A DNA stretch of 64,000 nucleotides from VRUE01 sp035712345 (lineage in GTDB: Bacteria > Actinomycetota > Thermoleophilia > Solirubrobacterales > 70-9): positions 62,001-126,000 of the forward strand of contig DASTAY010000056.1 in NCBI GenBank assembly GCA_035712345.1. The letters are read 5' to 3'. Position numbers and translations under genes: made by a program. The notes beneath the pieces were generated by a model. The model was not told the DNA's origin. It was given only the letters and a program-made list of their open reading frames with translations, and ran no database searches. Positions 57,659 to 64,000 of the stretch are shown here, piece after piece (position 1 is the first letter of the stretch; each line of letters opens with the position of its first letter).

Positions 57659-58153
57659 TCAGCTCGCCTTGGCCTCGTCCAGGCGCCAGTCCGAGCGCCC
57701 GCCGCTCTTCTCGAGGAGGACGATCTGCTCCACCTCGACCCCCCGCTCCACACCCTTGACCATGTCATAGACGGTCAGGGCGGCGACGCTGACCGCACTC
57801 ATCGCCTCCATCTCGACCCCGGTCTGGGCGGTGGTACGCGCCTCGGCGATCAGCTCGACCAGGCCGGAATCCTCATCGACCGAGGCCTCGACGTCGACGA
57901 AGCTGAGAGCGATCGGGTGGGCGAGCGGGATAAGCGCCGCGGTCTGCTTGGCCGCCTGGATCCCGGCGAAGCGGGCCACGCCCAGCACCTCGCCCTTCGG
58001 CCCCTCTCCCGCGGCCACCGCCCGCGCCGTCGCGACTGACATCCGCACCCGCGCTCGCGCCCGGGCGCGCCGCTCGCTGACGGGCTTGCCGCCGACGTCG
58101 ACCATCCGTGCCCGGCCGTCCTCGCCAAGGTGAGTGAGGCGCTCCTCGTTCAT
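57659..58153 (-). CDS. moaC: cyclic pyranopterin monophosphate synthase
   Basis: A 164-aa MoaC: MVDVGGKPVSERRARARARV at the start, GVARFAGIQAAKQTAALIPL-HPI (active-site Lys and His) and TTAQTGVEMEAMSAVSVAAL plus TVYDMVKGVERG near the end. It works with MoaA in the first step, turning GTP-derived 3',8-cyclo-GTP into cyclic pyranopterin monophosphate. Its ATG overlaps the moaD-moaE stop (ATGA). Confidence 0.95.
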   Translation of the reverse strand: MNEERLTHLGEDGRARMVDVGGKPVSERRARARARVRMSVATARAVAAGEGPKGEVLGVARFAGIQAAKQTAALIPLAHPIALSFVDVEASVDEDSGLVELIAEARTTAQTGVEMEAMSAVSVAALTVYDMVKGVERGVEVEQIVLLEKSGGRSDWRLDEAKAS

Positions 58154-58848
58154 CGCGCCTCGCCCTTGGCTGGAGCGGCGTCAAGCGGAGGCGGCGTGCC
58201 CTCGACCCAGCGTGCGCCGCCGTCCCCGTCGACCTCGCGCTTCCAGATGGGCGCCTCGGCCTTGACTCGGTCGATCGCCTCGCGGGCGCCGGCAAAGGCT
58301 TCCTCCCGATGCGCGGCGGAGACGGCGACGATCACCGATGCCTCGCCCAGCGCCACCGGGCCGACACGGTGCTCGGCGGCGGCGGCGAGCAGGCCGTGGC
58401 GCTCGACGCAATCGGCGAGGATCGCGGCAATGCGGGCCTCGGCCATCTCGGCGTAGGCCTCGTACTCGAGCCGCGCGATCTCGCGCGTCACCCCCTGGAA
58501 GCTGACGATCGCCCCGGCGCCGGGGTCGCCCACCAGGCCCGAGAGGCCGGCCAGCGAGAGCGGTTCCTCGGTGACGCGGACGTGGGGGCCAGCGCCGCCG
58601 CTGATCGGTGGTACCAATGCGAGCTCATCCTCTATCGACAGCGGCGTATCCACGGCGGCGTAGCCGCGGTTGACGGCGAGGCGCATCGGCATCCGGGCGA
58701 ACAGCTCTGCCAGGGAATCGCGGCTCGCCAGCTGCTCGATCGCATCAGCGACCGTCGCTCCCTCCTCGAGCTCCAGCTCGATCAAGTCGCAACCTGCTCG
58801 TTCTCGCAGGATCGCGAAGAGGCGCACCCGGACGATCATCGAGGCCAT
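58150..58848 (-). CDS. moaX: molybdopterin synthase MoaD-MoaE fusion
   Basis: A 232-aa fusion. Residues 1-86 are MoaD, a ubiquitin-like fold (RVRLFAILRERAG...LALVPPISGG). Residues about 90-215 are MoaE (LVGDPGAGAIVSFQGVTREI, LEYEAYAEMAEARI, HRVGPVALGEASVIVAVSAA, IWKREVDGDG with the active-site Lys). MoaD needs its Gly-Gly end as a thiocarboxylate, yet here GG is followed by AGPHVRVTEEP. MoaX of Mycobacterium tuberculosis is the same fusion and is known to be cleaved after that Gly-Gly; this protein probably is too. It overlaps moaC. Confidence 0.9.
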   Translation of the reverse strand: MASMIVRVRLFAILRERAGCDLIELELEEGATVADAIEQLASRDSLAELFARMPMRLAVNRGYAAVDTPLSIEDELALVPPISGGAGPHVRVTEEPLSLAGLSGLVGDPGAGAIVSFQGVTREIARLEYEAYAEMAEARIAAILADCVERHGLLAAAAEHRVGPVALGEASVIVAVSAAHREEAFAGAREAIDRVKAEAPIWKREVDGDGGARWVEGTPPPLDAAPAKGEAR

Positions 58849-58849
58849 G

Positions 58850-60073
58850 CTAGCCGCGGTCGATGAACTCGACCTCCACCCGCTCCCCGGCGCCCAGAGC
58901 GGTGGCCTCAGCTGGAATCAGGGCGAGGCATTCGGCGCCCAGCATCGAGGATAGGATGTGGGAGCCCTGCGCGCCGGTGGGATCGGCGTGCCAGCCGTCT
59001 TCGCACAGCTCCAGGCGGCAGCGGATCGCGTGAGTGCGGCCCGGTTGCTTCTTGTAGTCGCGAGTGAGCTTCGCGACCGTGCGCCGACGAGCGGGCCCGG
59101 CGCCGGCGAGCGCCGCCAGCGCCGGGCGCACCAGCAGCAGGAAGGTGACCGCCGCCGAGACCGGGTTGCCGGGCAGTCCGAAGACGAGGGTCTTGCCGTG
59201 GGTCCCGAACCAGGTGGGGCGCCCCGGCTTCAGCGCAATCCCCCAGAAGACCCGTTGGGCCCCGAGCTCGGTGAGCGCCTCCTTGACGTGGTCGTGCTCT
59301 CCGACCGATACGCCGCCGCTGATCACGACGACGTCGGCGCCGAGCGCCGGCGCGATCGCGGCGCGAGTCCCCTCGAGCTCGTCGGGGACCCGACCCGTTC
59401 CGCAGACCTCGGCCCCCGCCCGCTCGGCCAAGGCGGAGAGGGTGTAGCCGTTGGAGTTACGCACCCCGCCGGGTCTCATCTCCTCGCCCGGCTCGAGCAG
59501 CTCGTCGCCACTGGCGAGGACGTGCACGCGGGGGCACCTGTGGCAGGGAACCGACTCGAGGCCGAGGGAGGCGATCACCCCGAGCTCGGCGGGACCGATC
59601 GGGGTGCCGGCCGCGAGCACCTTCTCGCCCACCCCGATGTCCTCGCCACAGCGGCGAATGTCCCGCCCCGCCTCGATCTCGCCCGCGACCAGAACACGCT
59701 CGCCGTACAGCCCGGCGTCCTCGACGCGGAGAACCGAGTCGGCGCCGGCCGGGAGCATCGCCCCGGTCGAGATACGGATCGCCTCCCCCGCACCGACCCC
59801 GCACCGCGCCGGCATGCCGGCACGCGACTCGTCGATGATCTCGAGAGCCGCGGGCGCTCCGGGGCTGGCGCCTTTGGTGTCCCGCGAGCGCACCGCGAAG
59901 CCGTCCATCGCCGAGTTGTCGAAGCCGGGGACGGGTTCGACGCTGGCGAGGTCCTCCGCCAACACCCTGCCCAGCGCCGCGCCGAGGGCCAGGCACCCGG
60001 CGGGCAGGGCACGGGCCCGGTCGAGGACGGCGGCGCGCGCCTCCTCGAGCCCGATCAGCTCCGGGGGGCTCAC
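58850..60073 (-). CDS. moeA: molybdopterin molybdenumtransferase
   Basis: A 407-aa MoeA: VPGFDNSAMDGFAVRSRDT (conserved PxFDNSAMDGFA), VRIFV-type segment GEAIRISTGAMLPAGADSVL, VVISGGVSVGEHDHVKEAL and ALKPGRPTWFGTHGKTLVFG-LPGNPVSA. It inserts molybdate into adenylated molybdopterin. GTG 60073 is preferred over an upstream TTG because GGGAGG lies eight bases before it. It begins four bases after the stop of the TDT transporter gene and ends one base before the moaD-moaE ATG. Confidence 0.93.
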   Translation of the reverse strand: MSPPELIGLEEARAAVLDRARALPAGCLALGAALGRVLAEDLASVEPVPGFDNSAMDGFAVRSRDTKGASPGAPAALEIIDESRAGMPARCGVGAGEAIRISTGAMLPAGADSVLRVEDAGLYGERVLVAGEIEAGRDIRRCGEDIGVGEKVLAAGTPIGPAELGVIASLGLESVPCHRCPRVHVLASGDELLEPGEEMRPGGVRNSNGYTLSALAERAGAEVCGTGRVPDELEGTRAAIAPALGADVVVISGGVSVGEHDHVKEALTELGAQRVFWGIALKPGRPTWFGTHGKTLVFGLPGNPVSAAVTFLLLVRPALAALAGAGPARRRTVAKLTRDYKKQPGRTHAIRCRLELCEDGWHADPTGAQGSHILSSMLGAECLALIPAEATALGAGERVEVEFIDRG

Positions 60074-60077
60074 CGGC

Positions 60078-61178
60078 TCAGCCTCCCTCAAGGCGGGCGC
60101 TCCGGCGGGTGCCGAGGTTACGCGCGAGGCTGCGCAGCATCCCGACGAAGGTCGCCAGCCAGGCCGCCAGGGCGAGGCCGAGGAAGACCTGCGGGAGGGG
60201 ATCGAGGAACCCGAGCTTCAGCGCTTCCGTCATCCGGTAGGTGGCGACCGCGTACATCCCCAGCGGGAAGACCGCCCCCCAGTAGAGCGGGTCGTATTCG
60301 AGCGGCAGGCGGCGGTAGCCATAGCGCCAGATCGCCAGGATCGCGATGATCGGGATCCACCAGGTGCCCGTCGCCCAGTAGAAGACGGTGAAGCCCTCGA
60401 GGAAGGGCCGCAGCGAGTGCAGGAACGGGGCGTCGGCGCTGACCGTGCTGTTGAGGATCAGCAGAGAGCCGGCCAGGGTTGAGATCGCCATCGCCCCCAT
60501 GTTGATCCAGTAGGGCGGCGCCAGGTCGTCGGGCTCGAAGGGGAAGAAGGTGTAGCGGTAGAAGATCAGCGAGATGATCCAGATGTAGAGCATCCCACCC
60601 CAGAGCCACATCGAGAGGGCGACGAAGTTGGCGTGCAGGCGCAGCGGCTGGCCCCAGTGGGCGGCGAGCAGTGCGGTCAGCACCGCGATCGCCTGGGTGG
60701 CGACGACCGCGAGCAGCCAGGTGCCGCTGATCCCCTGCGCCAGCGAGGGCTTCTCGCGCTTGATCGTCAGCGCCGTGAAGACGGTGTAGGTGAGCGTCAG
60801 CCAGAGCACGGCGGCGAGCGCCAGCAGACCGATCGCGATCGCGAACTCGTGGCCGATCACGATCACCTGGGCGCCGAGCACGCCGGTCCCGGCGACCACG
60901 GTGAGGAAGCCGAGTCCACGCTCGTGGCTGGTCAGGTCCTCGAGGACCCGCCGCGGGTAGACGCGCAGGCGCAGCAGGCTGAGTGCCCAGATGACCACAT
61001 AGGCGACGCAGTTCAGTGCGAAGAGCGCGATCGCCACCGGCTTCAGCCCCATCAGGTAGCAGCCAATCGAGACGATGCCCGTGGCCATGACCAGGGCGAA
61101 GTAGGAGGGAGAGAGGTCCTCTAGGTCGGCCACGGCGCCTCGAGGGGCGATATTAGGAGGGCCGCACTGCATAGCCAT
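60078..61178 (-). CDS. TDT/SLAC1-family anion transporter, first gene of moe operon
   Basis: A 366-aa, ten-helix protein of the TDT/SLAC1 group: LSPSYFALVMATGIVSIGCY, VVAGTGVLGAQVIVIGHEF, ISGTWLLAVVATQAIAVLTA, PLYWGAVFPLGMYAVATYRM. It is related to but clearly distinct from the copy after narI. Being cotranscribed with molybdenum-cofactor genes, it might carry nitrate, nitrite or molybdate-like anions; family members move malate, sulfite, tellurite or nitrate. ATG 61178 or 61172 may be used. It is divergent from mobA. Confidence 0.85.
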   Translation of the reverse strand: MAMQCGPPNIAPRGAVADLEDLSPSYFALVMATGIVSIGCYLMGLKPVAIALFALNCVAYVVIWALSLLRLRVYPRRVLEDLTSHERGLGFLTVVAGTGVLGAQVIVIGHEFAIAIGLLALAAVLWLTLTYTVFTALTIKREKPSLAQGISGTWLLAVVATQAIAVLTALLAAHWGQPLRLHANFVALSMWLWGGMLYIWIISLIFYRYTFFPFEPDDLAPPYWINMGAMAISTLAGSLLILNSTVSADAPFLHSLRPFLEGFTVFYWATGTWWIPIIAILAIWRYGYRRLPLEYDPLYWGAVFPLGMYAVATYRMTEALKLGFLDPLPQVFLGLALAAWLATFVGMLRSLARNLGTRRSARLEGG

Positions 61179-61269
61179 CCGTAACTCACCCGCACCAGCG
61201 CGTCCGCGGCCCTGAGCAGGCGCGGGCGGAGGCCCGTTCCGTCGCGCACCGTCTCGCTGACAGACTGGG

Positions 61270-61881
61270 GTGGTGACCGACACAAAGCATGGAGTCGACT
61301 GCGACGTGAACGCGATCGGGGCCGTGATCGCCGGCGGGCATGGCAGCCGAATCGGCGGCCAAAAGGCGACGGTCGAGCTCGCCGGGCGACCGCTGATCTC
61401 CTATCCTCTCGCGGCGATCGAGGCGGCGGGGCTGCAGCCGCTGGTCGTCGCCAAGCTCGATTCCGAGCTCCCGTCGCTGTCCTGCCCGGTGATCCGCGAG
61501 AGCCACGATCCCCGGCACCCGCTCTGCGGGATCCTCGCCGCGCTTGAGCATGCCCAGGGCCGAGCGGTGGTGGCGGTCGGCTGCGACATGCCGCTGGTCC
61601 CCTCGGGGCTGCTGTCCTGGTTCGCGGCAAGGCCCGAGCCCCTGGTCGCGCCCAGCCTCGACGGCCGTATCCTGCCCTTCCCTACGCGCTATCACCCCTC
61701 GTTGCGACCAGACCTCGAGCGGGCGCTGGTCGAGGAGCGCTCGATGTCTCACGCGCTTGCCTCGCTCTCGCCCCGGCCGCTGGCCGGCGCGGAGCTGCTG
61801 TGTTTCGGCGACCCCGAGCGACTCTTCTTCAACGTCAACACGAGAGCGGATCTCCTCCGCGCCGAGGCGCTTCTCGCCTAA
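61270..61881 (+). CDS. mobA: molybdenum cofactor guanylyltransferase
   Basis: A 203-aa nucleotidyltransferase of the MobA type: AVIAGGHGSRIGGQKATVEL (GTP-binding GGxxxRxGxxK), PLCGILAALEHAQGRAVVAV, GCDMPLVPSGLL (metal-binding Asp) and LFFNVNTRADL near the end (NVNTxxDL). It attaches GMP to Mo-molybdopterin, giving the MGD form needed by NarG. The start is GTG 61270. Its end overlaps by four bases the convergent DUF6457 gene. Confidence 0.9.
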   Translation: MVTDTKHGVDCDVNAIGAVIAGGHGSRIGGQKATVELAGRPLISYPLAAIEAAGLQPLVVAKLDSELPSLSCPVIRESHDPRHPLCGILAALEHAQGRAVVAVGCDMPLVPSGLLSWFAARPEPLVAPSLDGRILPFPTRYHPSLRPDLERALVEERSMSHALASLSPRPLAGAELLCFGDPERLFFNVNTRADLLRAEALLA

Positions 61882-62090
61882 CTCGATTCCAGGCGCTCGG
61901 CTAGGTCGGCCAGCTCGGATATCGGCCTGCCGGTCTTGCCCGCAAGCCAGGTGGCGATTGGGGCCGCCTGACGCTCAGAGGAGTGTGCTGCTTCGGCCGC
62001 CAGCCTCAGCACCTCCTCGAACTCGCTCTCGCTCGGCGCCTCGACGCCCGCCTCCGCGGCGAACCGCTCGACCCACTCCCTGCTCGTCAT
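61878..62090 (-). CDS. DUF6457-like 70-aa protein
   Basis: A 70-aa helical protein: MTSREWVERFAAEAGVEAPS, FEEVLRLAAEAAHSSERQAA, PIATWLAGKTGRPISELADL. This pattern (short, PIATWLAG-G) matches a small domain annotated DUF6457, frequently next to mobA or fused to it in actinobacteria. It is convergent with mobA and downstream of moaA in the leftward narK-moaA group. Function unknown, likely linked to cofactor synthesis. Confidence 0.75.
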   Translation of the reverse strand: MTSREWVERFAAEAGVEAPSESEFEEVLRLAAEAAHSSERQAAPIATWLAGKTGRPISELADLAERLESS

Positions 62091-62128
62091 CGGATTCCCT
62101 TCTGTGTCGGTTCCACACCCGCTCCCAC

Positions 62129-63127
62129 TCAGCCACCGATCGCGCTCATCGTCCGAGCCGGCTGGCGAAAGCCAGGCTCGTTTACTCGGTGCTTCAGCTC
62201 CTTGCGCCAGACCGCAGCGCGGATCAAGCTCTCCAACTCGGCATCGCTTGCCCCCTCGCGCAGCGGCCCGCGCAGGTCAGTCTCGTGCAGCGAGAATAGG
62301 CAGGTGCGCATTTTGCCCTCCGAGGTGAGGCGTACGCGGTTGCAGTCGGCGCAGAACGGTTCGCTGACCGGATTGACGAAGCCGATCTCCCCGCGCCCGT
62401 CGGCGAAGCGGAAGACGCGAGCGGTCGCCGCGGGCTCGCGCGGCAGCTCGCGCAGCGGGTGCAGCGCCTCGATCATCCCTCGCAGCTCTTCGCCGGCCAG
62501 CACCGACTCCGGCCGCCAAGCGCGGTCGGCGTCGAGCGGCATGAACTCGATGAAGCGCACCTGAAGGGACGTCGAGCGCGCGAAGTGGCAGAAGCGCTCG
62601 ACCTCGGCCTCGGTGAAGCCGCGCATCGCGATCGCATTGACCTTCACCGGCCAGACCTGCGGGTAGGCGGCGATCGTCTCCAGGCCGCGCAGCACCTGGT
62701 CGAGGGCGTCGCGCCTGGTCAGCTGAAAGAATCGGTCGCGCTGCAGGGAGTCGATCGAGACGTTCACGCGCCCGATGCCGGCACGGACCAGCGCCTCGGC
62801 GTGGCGCTCCAGCAGGTAGCCGTTGGTCGTCAGGGAGAGATCGCGGATTCCCTCGATCGCCGCCAGCATCGCGACCAGACTCGGGAAGCCGCGGCGGACC
62901 AGCGGCTCGCCGCCGGTCAGGCGCACGTCCTCGATCCCCAGCCCGACGAAGACCCGAACCAACCGCTCGATCTCCTCGAATCGCAGGATCTCCTCGTGGT
63001 CGACCCAGGGCACGCCCTCGGCGGGCATGCAGTACTGGCAGCGGAAGTTGCAGCGGTCGGTGACCGAGACTCGCAGGTCAGAGATCGTCCGCCCGTGCCC
63101 ATCGCGCAGGCGGCCCTCAGGTGCCAT
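62129..63127 (-). CDS. moaA: GTP 3',8-cyclase
   Basis: A 332-aa radical-SAM enzyme. N-terminal cluster motif CNFRCQYC (CxxxCxxC) at about residues 27-34, VRLTGGEPLVRRGFP, and a C-terminal second cluster FCADCNRVRLTSEGKMRTCLF. The end is SAIGG, the conserved Gly-Gly tail needed for activity. It performs the first step of Mo-cofactor synthesis together with MoaC. Start overlaps the narK stop by 11 bases, so the two are translated from one message. Confidence 0.95.
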   Translation of the reverse strand: MAPEGRLRDGHGRTISDLRVSVTDRCNFRCQYCMPAEGVPWVDHEEILRFEEIERLVRVFVGLGIEDVRLTGGEPLVRRGFPSLVAMLAAIEGIRDLSLTTNGYLLERHAEALVRAGIGRVNVSIDSLQRDRFFQLTRRDALDQVLRGLETIAAYPQVWPVKVNAIAMRGFTEAEVERFCHFARSTSLQVRFIEFMPLDADRAWRPESVLAGEELRGMIEALHPLRELPREPAATARVFRFADGRGEIGFVNPVSEPFCADCNRVRLTSEGKMRTCLFSLHETDLRGPLREGASDAELESLIRAAVWRKELKHRVNEPGFRQPARTMSAIGG

Positions 63128-64000
63128 CGGGCACCGCCCTCCCCCGCGTCCTGACCAGCGGCATCACGAGCCCCCCGCAGAGCAGGGCGAAGCAGACCAG
63201 GAAGACGAAGCCGAGCACGAAATCGCCGGTCGCGTCCTTGACGACGCCCATCACCAGCGGCGGGAAGAAGCCGCCGAGACCCCCCGCGGCGCCGACGATC
63301 CCGGTCGCCGCGCCGACCGCATCCGGGAACTCGCCCGGCACCATCTTGAAGACGGCGCCGCTGCCGAGGCCGAGGAAGCCGGCCATCGTCAGGCAGAAGA
63401 TCGTCACCGGCACGATTGTGGGGCCCGCCGCCTGCCAGGCAAGCCCGGCGGCGTCGAGCCCGACGCCGAGAAAGGACGCGAGCAGCACCCGTCCGGGCCC
63501 GATCCGGTCCGACATCCAGCCCCCCAGCGGGCGCGCCGCGGTGGCGATCACCGTGAAGCCGCCCGCCCGCAGGCCGGCGCCGGTCAGCGAATAGTCGAAC
63601 CAGTCCTTGAGCAGCTTCGGCAGGAAGATCGCCATCGCGACGAAACCACCGAAGGTGACGAAGTAGAAGAGCGCCAGCCGCCACAGCCGCCAGCCCGAGC
63701 GCAGCACCTCGCCGTAGCGGACCGGCGCCCGCTCGCCGGGCGCATCGCGGGCGAGCCGCAGCCAGACCAGCGCGTACGCGGCGATCGCCACGCCGAACAC
63801 GATCCCGGCAAGTGCCTGGCTCGAAGTGTCGCGGAGCGCCGGGATCGAGAAGGCGGCGATCGCAGTGCCGATGTTGCCCATCCCGTAGACGCCGAGCGCG
63901 AAGCCCTGCCTCTCCGGCTCAAACCAGCCGGCGACGAAGGGAACGCCGACCGCGAAGGAGGCGCCGGCGGCGCCGAGCAGGAAGCCGGCGCCGAGCAGCG
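63117..64000 (-). CDS. narK: nitrate/nitrite transporter (NarK/NasA, MFS), C-terminal part
   Basis: The frame runs off the right edge; 293 C-terminal residues are visible with about eight helices of a major-facilitator protein. Landmarks: ASFAVGVPFVAGWFEPERQG, FALGVYGMGNIGTAIAAF (nitrate signature GxGNxG-like), FGGFVAMAIFLPKLLKDWF, and GIVGAAGGLGGFFPPLVMGV, the second nitrate signature GxxGxxGGLGGFxxP. It supplies nitrate to, or removes nitrite from, the NarGHI site. It precedes moaA in the same unit. Confidence 0.9.
   Translation of the reverse strand, partial: LLGAGFLLGAAGASFAVGVPFVAGWFEPERQGFALGVYGMGNIGTAIAAFSIPALRDTSSQALAGIVFGVAIAAYALVWLRLARDAPGERAPVRYGEVLRSGWRLWRLALFYFVTFGGFVAMAIFLPKLLKDWFDYSLTGAGLRAGGFTVIATAARPLGGWMSDRIGPGRVLLASFLGVGLDAAGLAWQAAGPTIVPVTIFCLTMAGFLGLGSGAVFKMVPGEFPDAVGAATGIVGAAGGLGGFFPPLVMGVVKDATGDFVLGFVFLVCFALLCGGLVMPLVRTRGRAVPDGT

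Noticed and set aside
1..64000. CRISPR arrays, rRNA or tRNA genes, insertion sequences
   Set aside because: No regularly spaced direct repeats with unique spacers, no rRNA or tRNA-like stretches and no transposase motifs were seen on either strand.

Overview
The window is about 69-72% GC by eye, densely coded, full of GTG/TTG starts and start/stop overlaps. It looks like the chromosome of a soil actinobacterium of the class Thermoleophilia (Solirubrobacterales type). The best single marker is the secreted protein at 38.0-38.6 kb, whose N-terminus (RLTYANVVATLALFVALGG) is a signature I associate with that group. This placement is inference, because there is no rRNA gene in the window.

Left flank (1-12.2 kb). 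A leftward run encodes an M28 peptidase, a membrane protein, an alpha/beta hydrolase and a truncated glycosyltransferase. It is followed by a catabolic-looking module: a cupin, a GNAT acetyltransferase, a large LuxR-type ATPase regulator, a small membrane protein, two tandem cytochromes P450, a broken second cupin and an epoxide-hydrolase-like enzyme. Three copies of TGGCCA-NN-TGGCCA lie in the promoter regions of this module and look like one regulon.

Middle (about 12.7-42.3 kb). This is a conjugative element transcribed entirely leftward in three units. Unit 1 is a sigma factor fused to a zinc-finger/membrane tail, a secreted Ig-like protein, a signal-anchored protein and a LysM protein, ending at a strong hairpin. 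Unit 2 is a lone ArsR regulator. Unit 3 is a 23-kb chain: a Tcp/VirB-like type IV secretion system (TcpC, small membrane protein, TcpE-like, VirB4, VirB6-like, SLT-CHAP hydrolase), an XF1762 protein, a PP-loop protein, three DNA methyltransferases, a coupling ATPase, a replication-relaxation protein, a fourth methyltransferase, an HTH protein, a Cys-rich 75-aa protein, a tyrosine integrase with an Mrr_N-like tail and cargo including a YaaC-like gene. All three units start with the same bipartite motif, GTCCACTTT-N10-CCCTCnnTAG. I see no classical relaxase and could not find the att repeats.

Right flank (42.5-64 kb). MarR, a ClC antiporter, a carboxymuconolactone-decarboxylase family protein and an SDR precede a nitrate-respiration and molybdenum-cofactor island: nitrite/sulfite reductase, narGHJI, two TDT/SLAC1-type channels, a cupin, moaB, moaC, a moaD-moaE fusion, moeA, mobA, a DUF6457 protein, moaA and narK (cut by the window end). 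Together these import nitrate, build the Mo-cofactor for NarG, reduce nitrate to nitrite at the membrane and probably reduce nitrite to ammonium.

Several reading frames at 10.7-13.1 kb and near 56.9 kb are broken by single-base losses, mostly next to short homopolymers. They are either young pseudogenes or assembly errors.
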